Notes: generated by a model not told the origin, from the letters alone. A stretch of 55,353 bases of DNA from Heterotrichella gracilis (GCA_032358255.1 JAULBX010025818.1:1-55353), one strand, 5' to 3'; shown: positions 43,709-54,394, counted from the stretch's first letter. Made by a program: numbers and translations.

Positions 43709-45913
43709 GCTGGTCCTGAGCGACGCCATGGCGATCATCTACCGCACACATTTTGGCTATGCTGACGGCAACCGCCTGCGCAGCTCGGGGGGTGAGGACA
43801 CCACCATCCTGTATGGCTTCCTCAATGCCATGCTGGCGCTACTGGAGGCGCCCAATGCACCCACCCACATGGCGGTGGTATTTGACGCACCGGGGAAGAC
43901 TTTCAGGTGGGCTTGGGTGGGGCTGTATGTCATGGCGATATCTGGGCCGTATGCCATGGCTGTAAACTGTAAAAAGCACCCTCCCTGCAGGCACCAGCTG
44001 TACCCCGGCTACAAGGGTCAGCGCCCCGAGACCCCTGAGTCCATCACCATGGCCATTCCTAGGCTCCAGGAGCTGCTCAGGGCAATGGCGGTGCCAATCA
44101 TGCAGGTGGGGATGGGGGTAATCCAGTGGTGCAGTGTGGTGTGGGGGGTGGTATGGGGGCGGCTGCGCTTGGTCACTTGCACTCACCTTGAAATTAGAGT
44201 GATGTGCCTGTTTAAGCATTGGCACCATTCATCCCCTGTTTTTGCAACCCAGCATGTCCACATCATCCTAAATGTTAGCATTCTCCCCCCCCTTCCAGGT
44301 CCCCGGCGTAGAGGCGGATGACACCATCGGCACCATGGCCAACCGGGCCAGGCTGGCGGGCATGGAGGTGCAGATCGCATCCCCAGACAAGGTGAGCAAT
44401 GCCTTGGCCAAACCTTCTGCAATAAAAAACAATGGTACTGAGAAGAATTTTCATTGCCTATTTTACCCATTACATATTTTTGCCAAATGCGTAGCAAAAC
44501 TCACAAATTACATATGAAGCAATGGTGCCCACCCCATGCACAGCTCTACCCCCACCCCCACCCCCCATGCCCCCCGCAGGACTTCTTCCAGCTGCTCCAG
44601 CCCGGGGTGCAGCTGCTGCGGGCGCACCTTACAAAAACCTAAATCCTAAACTCTAAACCCTAATCATCTCCTGCAGGACTTTTTCCAGCTGCTCCAGCCC
44701 GGGGTGCAGCTGCTGAGGGCCCCCAAGAAGAATGGGGCTGCCTCGATCCAGAGCTTTGCGCTGCAGCCGTACGGGGAGGAGGACTTCAGGTGGGCCCAAC
44801 TTTGGACCCTAAACCCAAACCCTAAACCCTACACCAAAAATCCTGGATGGGGCGGCGTCCATTCGGAGCTTTGCGCTTCAGCCGCACGGGGGGAAGGACT
44901 TCAGGTGGGCACAGCCCTAAATCAAGGCACGTCTTTGCTCTAGAAATCCTCTTTCCTATTCCCAGCATGGTGGTTAAAGCTGGTGAAAACGCCAACTGCC
45001 GGTGTGTGGGTGCAGGCAGGAGTGGGGTGTTGAGCCCAGACAGTGGGTGGATGCCCTGGCCCTCAGTGGCGACGCCAGCGACAACGTGCCTGGTGTGAAG
45101 GGGGTGGGGCTCAAGACTGCACTGGAGCTGCTGGGCAGGTTTGAGACCCTAGAGGGGGTGCTGGAGCATGCGCAGGAGGTGGGTGGCGTTGGGGTGTGGA
45201 GGTGGAATCGTACGCTGGCGTGGGTGCGCTTTTGTACATTACTGCCCGACAATTCGCCTATCGATAGCAGCATGCATTCCTCCCCTTTTTTCCAGGTGAA
45301 GCGCAAGAACCAGCGAGAAGCCCTTGCCTCCCCCCTGGGTGTCGCTTCTGCCCAGCTGAGCAAGCGCCTGGTCACCCTGTGCTCATTTTCATGTCACCCC
45401 CACCCCACCTCACACCCGTCCTGGTGCAGCGCGGGACCTAGTTGCTGTCACCCCCTTTGCAACAAAAATGCCTCCCCCATGTCCAGGTGAAACGCAAGAA
45501 CCAGCGAGAAGCCCTGGCCTCCCCACTGGGTGCAGCTTCCGCCCAGCTGAGCAAACGCCTGGTCACCATACAGACCGACCTGGACATACCCCCTGTCAGG
45601 TGCGCCACAGAACCCTAAACCCTAAACCATAATGCACCCCTGATCCAGATGTAACCTGACTGTATGTGGGTTGTGCAGGGCCCAACTGGATATGCTGCGC
45701 CTCTGGGGCAGCTAACCACACCCCTAAACCCTAATATAGGATCCATGTAACCTAACTAACCCAGCTATGTGCAGGGCGCCCCTGGATGAGCTGCGCCTGG
45801 TGGTACCCGCCGATGGGGGAGCGGCTGCAATAGAGCTGCTGGCCAAACTGGATTTCCGGGTGCATGCGGAGCGACTAGGGGCGCTGTGGAGGAATAAGGG
45901 GTTTAGGGTTTAG
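43709..45913 (+). CDS. 5'-3' exonuclease of the PolI/FEN class, probably organellar (5' end missing)
   Basis: Exons: 43709-43906, 43991-44105, 44299-44391, 44677-44789, 45016-45178, 45487-45599, 45775-45913, phases matched, about 278 residues from the first exon seen. The sequence follows the bacterial PolI small-domain/plant organellar exonuclease pattern: YGFLNAML, HMAVVFDAPGKTFRHQLYPG, KGQRPETPES, VPGVEADDTIGTMANRA (metal Asp), SPDKDFFQLLQPGVQLLRAP, EWGVEPRQWVDALALSGDAS, DNVPGVKGVGLKTALELLG (H3TH motif and metal Asp). Family role: removes RNA primers and flaps in plastid or mitochondrial DNA replication and repair. A targeting peptide is expected upstream but was not found. The stop TAG lies inside a TTTAGGG-like repeat. 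Intronic decoy copies flank five of the seven exons. Confidence 0.85.
44580..44904 (+). repeat. Decoy copies around exonuclease exon 4
   Basis: 44580-44625 repeats the exon start (DFFQLLQPGVQLLRA after acceptor cccgcag), then runs into ctaaaccctaa. The functional exon is 44677-44789. 44845-44904 repeats the exon end (WGGVHSELCAS out of frame, donor cttcag|gtgggc). The spacers contain accctaaaccctaaaccc-type motifs. Confidence 0.75.
45296..45380 (+). repeat. Decoy copy of exonuclease exon 6 start
   Basis: After tttccag the sequence VKRKNQREALASPLG, then ASAQLSKRLVTL repeats exon 6 (from 45487, offset about 191 bp) and keeps frame, but departs before the real donor. Near-identity indicates a recent duplication. 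Confidence 0.8.
45679..45715 (+). repeat. Decoy copy of exonuclease exon 7 start
   Basis: After ttgtgcag, ggcccaactggatatgctgc corresponds to ggcgcccctggatgagctgc at 45775. The copy then hits a stop and a ccctaaaccctaat spacer. Confidence 0.6.
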
Positions 45914-46030
45914 GGTTTAGGGTTTAGGATCTAGGTTTAGGGTTTGCAGTGCATGCGGACCCGGGGCACTGACAGTGTCGAGGAAGGGGGTTTAGGGTTT
46001 TAGGGTTTCAGGGTTTAGGTTTTGTAGGGC
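45900..46030 (+). repeat. Interstitial telomere-like TTTAGGG tract with two exon-end copies
   Basis: Four consecutive gtttaggg-type units begin at 45901, with further units near 45989 and 46013. Between them, gtgcatgcggacccgggg (45949) and gggcatgtggagcgcctgg (46027) are diverged copies of the exon 7 segment gtgcatgcggagcgactagg (45862). Confidence 0.8.
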
Positions 46031-46378
46031 ATGTGGAGCGCCTGGAAGGGAAGGAGGTGTTCAGGCAGCGAGGGGGGAGGGGGTGCGGGGTGGGGTGATT
46101 GGTGGTGCAGGGTTCTTGGGCAGCGGGGGTTGAAGAGATTTAACCGCTTATTGGTCATCTTGGGTTTCATCCTACACAGAGTCACAGAGGTTTCCGGAGC
46201 TTGATTATCCCATATAGGATTGTAATTTCCAGTGTGGTGTGTTGGCTGGGGACTAACTACCGTATGTTGATGCAGATGGCCGGCCATCTTGCTATGTTGG
46301 AATGGTGGTCATGACACTGCTTGTAATGTGACTGCCTTGATGGTGAGCACATAGCTGCCGACACTGAGTTAAAATAAT

Positions 46379-46402
46379 CACAACAACAACAACAACAACA
46401 AA
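46379..46402. repeat. (AAC)n microsatellite
   Basis: Six to seven tandem aac/caa units. The surrounding 46040-46500 shows no supported gene. Confidence 0.8.
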
Positions 46403-46501
46403 CGCTCGACAAGCCTCTGGCGACGGGTAGGTGAGATGCAATGTAGCAAGAGGGTGCACCCGAGTGGCGGTCCAGAGCGACAACTGGCACACACGCCAGC
46501 G

Positions 46502-47028
46502 CTAATAAAAGTGAAGGTACCCAGGCCCTGGCCCAGGGCGGTTTGGTGTGTACAACGGCAGTATGGGTTTCAATGGATACGGGTAAACTCCGCTCATATG
46601 ATACTTGGGCTGTTCTTGAGGCTTCTCTATCAAGGGACCAGTGAACACACAGGTATCAACGAGTGGCAGGTCGATACTGACCAGTGCAGTTCCCATTACA
46701 ACCAAAGCGGCAGTTGCGCGTCCCTTGTTTCTCCTGAGTGCCAATACACACACTCCGTCTGTCCGTCTGGAAATTGCGACCCACGGTCTGCAAGGTAAGG
46801 AGGGCATCCCTAATGTCACGTTAGTAAGGTCACATTGAATGTGCTCTGGGCACAGTGCATGCACATGAATTTCCCATTAACTTCGGAGGTTACCGTAGGT
46901 TTGCATGGTGGGTGGGACCAGTGTTGTTTATTTGCCCTGCAACAGCGAGCCCAGCTTACTTCCAAGACAGCCATGGGCATGTAGCTCACCAAAACTGGTT
47001 CGTTGCCCAAAGTTGTGTCTCGTCGCAT
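46502..47028 (-). CDS. Weak two-exon candidate, function unknown
   Basis: The ATG at 47028 opens MRRDTTLGNEPVLVSYMPMA, then VLE and the donor gtaagc. A second exon after ttaccttgcag (about 46799) is open to 46502 in one frame, with RATAALVVMGTALVSIDLPL and EKPQEQPKYHMSGVYPYPL. Phase between the two exons does not match for that frame with the obvious donor and acceptor, so the model is uncertain. There is a possible short membrane-like stretch. No family recognised. Confidence 0.3.
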
Positions 47029-47029
47029 T

Positions 47030-48039
47030 GACCACGTCTCTTTAGGAGCCTGTCACTTTCTTTGAACAACGTGTCTCTATTGGTGGTGTTAGTTATAAAA
47101 CGGGTTGACTCGGCCAAGCAGTCGTTCAACGTAATATTAAACAATGCCTGTTGCTATGCCACTTGCCCACCTCACTTAATTATCCAGTTTATTAAAACAC
47201 CCGGGCTAGTTTTCCACACATCCGTTACAATCTTGCGGTTTTTCGCTTTCCTCTGTTTCGCTTCTCTTAGACAACGAGAGCCCTTGCCTCCTTTGGTGTG
47301 GCATGCATATGTACTGCTGAATAGCCCAGTTGGCAATTGGCACCCGTGAAAAAAGCACCTCATGCTTGCAGCACCTGTCGTCTATCGTACCAACGCAAGC
47401 AATAGTGCATAGTGATTCCGTGACCCGGTATTGCAGGGAACACACCCTCAGGCCTACACTTGCAATCCCATGCTCAGGCGCCAAAACGGCACAGCTGGCT
47501 GCATTGTCATTGTTCTATGTCATACTTGTAGTTCATTCTATCTACTTGCACATCGTGTCGCATTGTCACAGTGCCTTATTTACACTGCTCAGCAACTGAG
47601 GCATAGCCAGTGTACCACGTGCACGCCGCCAGCCCTCGACCGTACCCACTAAACCCTAGACACTAAACCCTGAACCAGTACCCGCCACCTTGCGCAGGTG
47701 CACGCTAGCCTGCAGTAGCCCAGCCCGCCTCGGCATTGAGCACACAAGAACACTACAGCAAACAGCCACGCTACACGCACCAGCGCAGAAACCCCACCAC
47801 ATGGAACCCGCCATCCACTGGCAACCCACGTTGGCCGTTCCCTGAGCCCATAATCGCATAAACCAGTACAAAAGGGCAAGGGGAGAAAAGAGGAAACAGA
47901 GGGAGGGAGAAAACACCCTCGCCAGCGGCGTGGATAAGGCGGCTCAGCAGCCGCGCAAGGCGGTGGTACCAGGGGGGGGTTGCTCTCGAAAGCAAGCCTA
48001 GGGTTTAGGGTTCAGGGTTTGCTCCCGGGTGCGTGGGTG
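47030..48039. other. Intergenic stretch upstream of the SCAMP-like gene
   Basis: Only short chance frames on both strands. ccctaaaccc-type words occur near 47650, and a tagggtttagggttcagggt tract begins at 47999, about 40 bp before the ATG of the next gene. Confidence 0.4.
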
Positions 48040-51000
48040 ATGCAGACCCGCTACGCACCCACCGAGCGGCTATCTGGCAGCTCCTGGGCCTCCTCAGAGC
48101 GTGTCATGGTGGGCATGCCGTCACGCGCAACCACCTTCAACACCGCCACGTCGGGAGAGGCCAGCTTCAGCACGCCAGTCCACAAGGTAGGGTTGCTGTG
48201 GGGCTGGCTGTGCATACACTTTGTGTGGCATGTGCTTAGGGTGTAGGGTGTGGCGTTTAGGGTTTTAAGGTTGACCAGGGTGTGCACCATGGCTGGTTGG
48301 TGAGGCGAGGCGGTTGTGCACCACCTCCTTAAACTCCGAGACGTCGGGAGAGGCCAGCTTCAGCGCGCCAGTGCACAAGGTGGGTGATGCAGGACTGGGT
48401 GTGTAATGTGGGTGTGGGTGCGGCAGGTTGTGGGGCAGGTTTGGTTGCTGTGGGGGCGGGGTGTACAGCGTGGCTCGGGGGTAGGCATAACCCTTAACCC
48501 TAAACTGGCTGTGCGCCGCCACCTTCAACACTGCCACATCGGGCGAGGCCAGCTTCATCGCGCCAGTACACAAGGTGGGTGGTGAGGGCGTGGTGTGTGT
48601 GTGTCTGTGTAGAGAGAGGGGGGGGGGCGGGGGTGTGGATGTGCCTGCGGGCTGGTTCCACATGCTGCACTGCAGTGTGCAGCCGAAGGTCCAGCTGATG
48701 ACAATGGTTCCACTGGTCCGTTGTGTTGTCCACCGAGAAGCCCCCACACCAATGAAACGTACAATTTCTGCACAGCTATTCAATATATGCTTTTTCATAT
48801 TTCAAAAGATGGTGATTCTTGTTGCAGGTGGACTGGAGCGACTACAACTACCCTCCTTTCATCAATGTGTTGCACTACAATGCCTTGGATATCGAGGTGC
48901 GCATGCCCATCATTCACAGAATAGCAGAATGATGATGAAAAACCCATCATGCAGCACGTTTGGATGTCGGTGCTTGGGGGAAGTACTTGGAGATTTTAAT
49001 TTAAAGTGGGGTATGATTTGTTGGGATTCCATCTAGGACGTACATCAACACTCCTTTGTACAAATCACTGTCGAAGTACACCTGGCCAATGTCAAATGCC
49101 ATGTTTTGTAATTTCTGTTATGCGTTGATAAGTACTTGGACTGGCAATGGTGAGTGTGCTCAGGGCAGGCAAGTGTAGAGAGTCCTGGCTGTAGTCACCT
49201 CACTACAATTCCACACGGGTGCAGGATGTCGCTGCCAGGAAAGCGGTGCGGTTAGCGCACTGGAACTACATCGCAACGGTTATGATACTGGTGGCTAACA
49301 GTAGGTCCACCGCCAAACTACTGACCCATGCACCATGCTGCCTCCACTGGTACATGAGGGCGTGAGGGGCGGAGTTCCAGACTGCCTGTTTTTCTTACCT
49401 GGCTTGCTTGATTAGCAGCAATCCTCTAAACGTGCTGCTTTATGCAAAACATGCTACCGGCGCCATGTAGGTAAACTGTTCTGTTATCCAGTGGTAACTC
49501 ATGCAATTTTGTGCGGTGCATGCGGGCGTGAAGTCACATGAGTTTTCCATTGCCGCGGCATGCTATCCATGATGTGCGACTGACACCACCCTGCACCATC
49601 ATCGCAGTCTGCGCAAAAAAAATATAACCCTATGCTCCAACCCCTAAACCCTATGCCCGCAGTCTGCGCCACGTGCGCCCTGTGGGCGGGAGGCGTGTCC
49701 AGCAAGCGGCTTCCCATCGTGTATGCGGTGTTCAACCTCATCATCATTGCTATAGTGGGCATGTACGGGTTCTACCAGGGGTACAAGGGGATAGCCACCG
49801 AGAACAAGCGCCAGACCAACAACTACCTCATCGTGCAAGCGGTGGGTGCTATGACCTCTGTTGTGCGTGCGGGGGTGCAGTTGTGGCGTGGGCGGTATCC
49901 GCACCATGGTAGCTGCCACTGCATTGCATCGGCAGTGGCTGCATTTGATTGCCTGATGCTCACGCACACACTGGCCATGGCAAGGAGGGGCACTGCTCAC
50001 GCTAATCTGGCTGTACTGCAACCCATGTAAGCAAGTACAGCGCAGGTCATGTCCCTTCGTCCCTGGATTGCATGTGGGCGATGCCAGTGTAGCTAGGGTA
50101 ACAGGGGACTCCCAGCATTGCCTGTTGCAGCTGCTTCTGGTTTTTATCCTGGCGCCACCTGTTTTGCTGGAATGCATGCACTGCTCCCTGCGCCTGCACT
50201 GCACTGCCGCAGAGCCGATTCCTGTGACAGTGCAGTGGAGCGCACGGGTTCAGGGCATAAGCTCGAGCAAAACAGATGCACCAGCATAATACCATCTGCC
50301 GCTGCAACAATGTGCAGCAATGCATGGCATTGTGCAGCATGTCCCTCCATCCCTGAAATCTGTAACCCTAAACCCAAACCCATGGTGCAGTGTGTCCCTT
50401 CATCCCTGGGCCGCATGTGTCGATGGCCAGCTGTTCACACCCTGAATGCCAGCATCACTCTGCGCCATGCGTTTAGGGTTTAGGGTTAACTCTGCACCAT
50501 GGCTTTAGGTATAGGATTTAGCCGCCAACTCCTGGACCGTGGCTTTAGGGTACAGGGGTTACTTGTCAGCTGCTGACGCCCCGTGTGCCTGTTGCAGCTG
50601 CTGCTGGTGTTCATGCTGGTGTCGTTTAGGGTACAAGGTTTACTCTTCACCATGGCTTTAGGGAAAACAGCAAGTTTTAGCCGCCACCTGCTGACCCGCC
50701 TGTGTGCCCTGTTGCAGCTGCTGCTGGTGTTCATGCTGGTGTCGTTTGTGTTTGGCGGCTACTCGAACTTCAACGGGCTGACGGGCCTGGTGCAAGCGCT
50801 GGTATGGCCAAGGCATTGGGGTTGTTGCTTTGCGCTGTGTTTTGGTGTCGACGCAGGACTCATTAGAGACGAAGGGCTGTTGGGTGGAATGAAATACGGA
50901 ATTCAGTAAGTGGAATTTCAATTGTACTGCTGTGATCGGGTGTGCTGTCGATTGCAGGATTCCCAAGAGATGAAGGACTTTTGGGTGGCCTGGACAGCCG

Positions 51001-51526
51001 TGGAGTCAGCGCTGTGGTTGGCAGACCTGTGCTTGGGCACGGTGGCCTGGGTGCTCATGCGCAAGGTATGTGTTGGGGTGTAGGGTGTAGGGTGTAGGGT
51101 TTCTGTGGAGTCAGCGCTGTGCTTGGGCGCGGTGGCTTGGGTGCTCATGCGCAAGGTATGTGTCGGGGTGTAGGGTGTAAGGTTTAGGGTTTCTGTGGAG
51201 TCAGCGCTGTGCTTGGGCGCGGTGGCTTGGGTGCTCATGCGCAAGGTATGTGGGTGCTGGGTAGAGGTTTCAGGGGCTAGGGTTTCTGTGGAGTCAGCGC
51301 TGTGGCTGGCAGACCTCCCCTTGGGTGCTCATATGCAAGAAACATGTGCAAGAAACGTGTATACTACTGGGTGTTGCATGATACACGCATGCCACCACAG
51401 TGGCTACTTGCGCCTGTGCAGAACCTGGGTTTAGTACCCAAAACCCTACAACCCTAACCGGCTGTTTGTGTGTGTGTGCAGAACCTGCGGAACAGCAGGC
51501 CTGTCGTTGGGCTGATGACCATTTGA
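48040..51526 (+). CDS. SCAMP-like four-helix secretory-pathway membrane protein
   Basis: Exons 48040-48186, 48828-48896, 49225-49300, 49663-49841, 50718-50801, 50958-51065, 51482-51526, phases all matched, 235 residues then TGA. After a hydrophilic N-terminus (MQTRYAPTERLSG...) come YNYPPFINVLHYNALDIED, helix 1 (YIATVMILVANICATCALW), helix 2 (LPIVYAVFNLIIIAIVGMYG), a YGFYQGYKGIATE loop, helix 3 (LLLVFMLVSFVFGG), YSNFNGLTGLVQAL, and helix 4 (ALWLADLCLGTVAWVLMRK). The order, the PP-containing amphipathic segment and FNGLTG resemble secretory carrier membrane proteins, which act in post-Golgi and endocytic vesicle traffic. It lacks the N-terminal NPF motifs and coiled coil, so 'SCAMP-like' is as far as I go. 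Introns contain about a dozen decoy exon-edge copies. Confidence 0.65.
48318..48574 (+). repeat. Two decoy copies of SCAMP-like exon 1 end
   Basis: The exon 1 end TSGEASFSTPVHK plus donor gtaggg (48186) recurs as TSGEASFSAPVHK plus gtgggt (ends 48379) and TFNTATSGEASFIAPVHK plus gtgggt (ends 48574). Both have good donors but no obvious acceptor, and spacers carry accctaaac words. Confidence 0.75.
49605..49616 (+). repeat. Decoy start of SCAMP-like exon 4
   Basis: cgcag|tctgcgc occurs at 49601-49611 and again at 49658-49668, where the functional exon begins. The spacer contains cccctaaaccctatgcc. Confidence 0.5.
50131..50900 (+). repeat. Decoy copies before SCAMP-like exons 5 and 6
   Basis: The exon 5 start (ctgttgcag|CTGCTGCTGG, LLLVFMLVSF) appears at 50131 (LLLVFILAPP), 50598 (LLLVFMLVSFRVQG) and the functional 50718. 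A decayed exon 6 start at 50857 (gactcattagagacgaagg) precedes the real one at 50958 (gattcccaagagatgaagg). tttagggttaac and tttagggta words fill the spacers. Confidence 0.75.
51000..51345 (+). repeat. Four-unit tandem array at SCAMP-like exon 6 end
   Basis: gtggagtcagcgctgtg occurs at 51000 (functional), 51105, 51195 and 51288, so units are 105, 90 and 93 bp. Units 2 and 3 keep the donor atgcgcaag|gtatgtg and read VESALCLGAVAWVLMRK. Unit 4 has lost the donor. Each unit junction is a tagggtgtagggt/tttagggttt tract. Confidence 0.85.
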
Positions 51527-51660
51527 CCCGCGGGATGAGTGCCCCCCACGGGGTTTAGGGTTTAGGGTTGTTGGGCTCACGACCACATGACAGGCGGCAT
51601 GTAAGGAACCCCCGAGTTCTTTGGCTGCTGCGCTGATGACCACATGATACAGGGCCACTA
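51418..51660 (+). repeat. Copies around SCAMP-like last exon
   Basis: A truncated exon start (gtgcag|AACCTGGG) at 51420 precedes the functional one at 51482. Two copies of the exon end and 3' flank (gttgggctgatgaccatttg) follow near 51570 (ttgggctcacgaccacatg) and 51628 (tgctgcgctgatgaccacatg), joined by gggtttagggtttagggtt. Confidence 0.65.
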
Positions 51661-51661
51661 G

Positions 51662-52720
51662 GGACCATTGATGAACCACTGCGGTGGCAATATGCTGTGG
51701 GGTGTCTGCCCCTCGCCAGGTCAGCGCGGCTCCCTGCTGAGGTGTGTGGGGAGCCAAGGGCGGAGCAGCTGGGCAAGGGGGCGCCTACTAATTACTATAA
51801 TAGGACAGCATAATGACACCACAGGTGGCAGGGGGCCCCCACGCACAGGCAGCGGGTTGACACCATAGATGGCAGGGGGCGCCAACCACAAGGGAAACAG
51901 CTGAGATCACTGATGGCAGTGGGGGGAGACTGGACAGAGGCGCCAGTCTCCAAGCCAGCAGGATGGCTTCGCAGACCATGTTTGCCTGTCCCTTATCAGC
52001 TTAATTTTATACAATTACATACATCATGGGGTCTGTGTATAGGGCCAGTGTGCTCGTGCATGCCAGTTGCGGCTGTTATGTGTGCCACCAGAGGGCGCCG
52101 CTGCACACCCGTTGACAACACCGGACAGCACAGCCTGAAACAAAGCTAGGGGCGGGACGTGCACCTACAGCGGGACATGCTGTAGAAAGGATATTTAACT
52201 AGCTGTTGATTGTTGCTCTCTTGCGGCGCGTTGCCGCCGTTGAAGTTGAACATTTTTTTAAGATTTGAAATTGGTTGTGGCACAGTGTGTGCCGCGTGAA
52301 GAATGCGTTCCACCCTTGCCTTATTGGCATTGTCTGACAATGCGTTAAGCATTGCCGCACTGGCTGAACCTCTCTACCTATGCTGCAATTTGGCAAACCA
52401 CAGGATGCAATGTGGTTGCTGCAGCACTGCTCTCCTGGCACTATTGTGCTGTGCGTGTGCATACCCACCACCTCTGGTAATGTCAACAGCCTATGCCATG
52501 CACCAAGCTCCCTTGTGTGCCACCAGCACCAAGCTATGTGTGTGTCCAGCAGAATTTTGCCTGGCCAGTCAGCCATCCAGTGCGGCATGTGATCCACTTG
52601 GCGCCAGGAAAGGTTGGCTCACGCATCCAGCGTGGCAAGCCGTGGCACTGCTTTCAAGTGGACGGTCGGCGCACTGCCAGCGTGGCGCTCTGCTGGCCGA
52701 AAGTGACGTTTGAGACCAAT
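51662..52720. other. No supported gene
   Basis: Near 51820 and 51873, cacaggtggcagggggcccc and catagatggcagggggcgcc are two copies of a short repeat. Open frames near 52300-52710 are Cys/Ala-rich, overlap on both strands and lack splice or family support. Confidence 0.4.
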
Positions 52721-52930
52721 CAAACCAATCAAATGTACTGCCCAGCGAGGAAGGACAGGGAAAGATTAGCAGCGGGGGCGTCGGAACTCGCGCCGCCGGG
52801 GCTGGCCCGGTCGACTTGGCCGCCCTTTTGTGCCCGCCGGGTTTCAAATGTGGGCACGCGCCGAGGAAAGCGAACCAGTCGTGCGGGCACATTTTCCCTC
52901 CTCGTCGCGCCAAAAAGGGGTAGTATCCGT

Positions 52931-52951
52931 CGGATGTCGCCTCGACATCCG
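52931..52951. repeat. 9-bp perfect hairpin
   Basis: cggatgtcg and cgacatccg are separated by cct. It lies within the possible LTR-like segment. Confidence 0.7.
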
Positions 52952-52968
52952 GCAAAAAGGTCCGGGGT

Positions 52969-54250
52969 TGTATCAAGGGGTAATACAATTAGTGAGAACG
53001 GGTAGGAAACGGTACTGCAAAGTGGCGTCAGTGAGTCGGACCTGGAGCACCGGGACCGGGGTGGCCGTAGAAAAATCCGGCCAATTCGTCGCCGGTCAAA
53101 GCCCCCGACGGCTTCGCCTTGCTCCACTGCTCTCGCCTGCCTCCCAAAGCGCGTTCGTGCTCCCAGCCACCGTATCTTTTACGTAGTGCTTGCACATTCA
53201 CCTCCAATCCACAGCATTGACCGCCCTCCTCCCTCCTACTACAACGCTTATCTTGATCACCACGCTTGGGAGGTTACTGTGTGCATTCGCGAGAACTGTT
53301 GAGCGAAACCTAGCGCCTGGCGCTGTGGTACCCCTGGTGATACGACGTGTTGCGTGCACAGGCTCAGCATCAGCCACACTACTGCAGAGGGCGGACACAA
53401 ATGAGGGTATGTGGCTGGTTTCAGCAGGCGGTGGGGGTCTCCAAGGGGCTGGGGAGGGGTGGTCAGCGGTCCATCAGCATTCGAAACTTGAACCCCATGA
53501 GTCAAGGGGTCACCGACCGGGGTTTGTAGGCCATGGCAGGGGGGGTCGGTCGGGGGCAGGGCAGCTCGGTTCCTTCGGAAACACAGCGATGCGCAGATAA
53601 CGTAGCCTTTCCAGCCCCACGGCCACCCACGGAGCCCGTTTTCTCTGGTCCTCGGCAGCGTTGTTTCAGGCCATGGGGGTGGATCCCGCCCACTGGACGC
53701 CCCCACCAGAGCAGCGTTGTTGCCCGCTGTTGCCCCCGGTTTGAGCACATTGGGCCTTTCCTGGGCCATACCGGCGTTGATCAGTTTTGAAACGGGCCTT
53801 GATGCCCATTTTTTGCCCGTCGGGCAGGGGTCGGGCAGGCAGCCGACACCCAGTTTCCCTGTCAGCCATGAGATACGTATTACAGGCAGAACGTGCACGG
53901 TAGCTGTCCACCACCACCACCATTTGGGTGTAACGGGGCACGTTTCTTGTGGCTCGGGGGCTTTTCTTTGGGGTTTGGGTGCCGTTTCTTGCTGCCTTGC
54001 TCGTTTGATGCGTCGAACTTGGGTGGATGTACGTCAGTCAGGGTATTACAGACATTCCCCCCAAAACCCCTTTAGCTACTCGTGGCGTGTTTGCTCGGGC
54101 TCCCACTGCTCCTTTTGCTAGCCTTATCTTGTCCGTTTGCACGCTGCCTCGCCAAGCAACATTGTCGAATTTTGGCCCTTCATCGACCTCGCTGATTTTT
54201 CTGGAACGAGGGGGCCATCCGAGGTGCACAACTTGTAGCTCGTTTCGCCA
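52969..54250 (-). mobile_element. Possible LTR-retroelement remnant (minus orientation)
   Basis: On the minus strand a purine-rich run (ggggttttggggggaatg, about 54072-54055) directly precedes tgtaataccc (54050). This is like a polypurine tract followed by an LTR beginning TG. A matching CA end could be ...ccttgataca near 52969, giving an LTR of about 1.08 kb. No second LTR, integrase or reverse-transcriptase motif is visible, and base composition differs (more G+C) from the surroundings. Weak call. Confidence 0.25.
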
Positions 54251-54394
54251 GTAGGTAGCTCCGAAGTACAGTTAGCTGTGTTTGTACGTGGGTTTGCTAC
54301 AGTTATCGTCCCTTGGTGAGTGCATCCCTGCAAGTGTCTTCGATCTGGGCACTTGCACTAGGGTAAAGAGGGCCATTACTCACATCAGTCCCCT

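Noticed and set aside
53257..53898. Minus-strand frame of about 210 codons
   Set aside because: No domain, mixed composition and no splice or start support. It lies in the possible repeat block.
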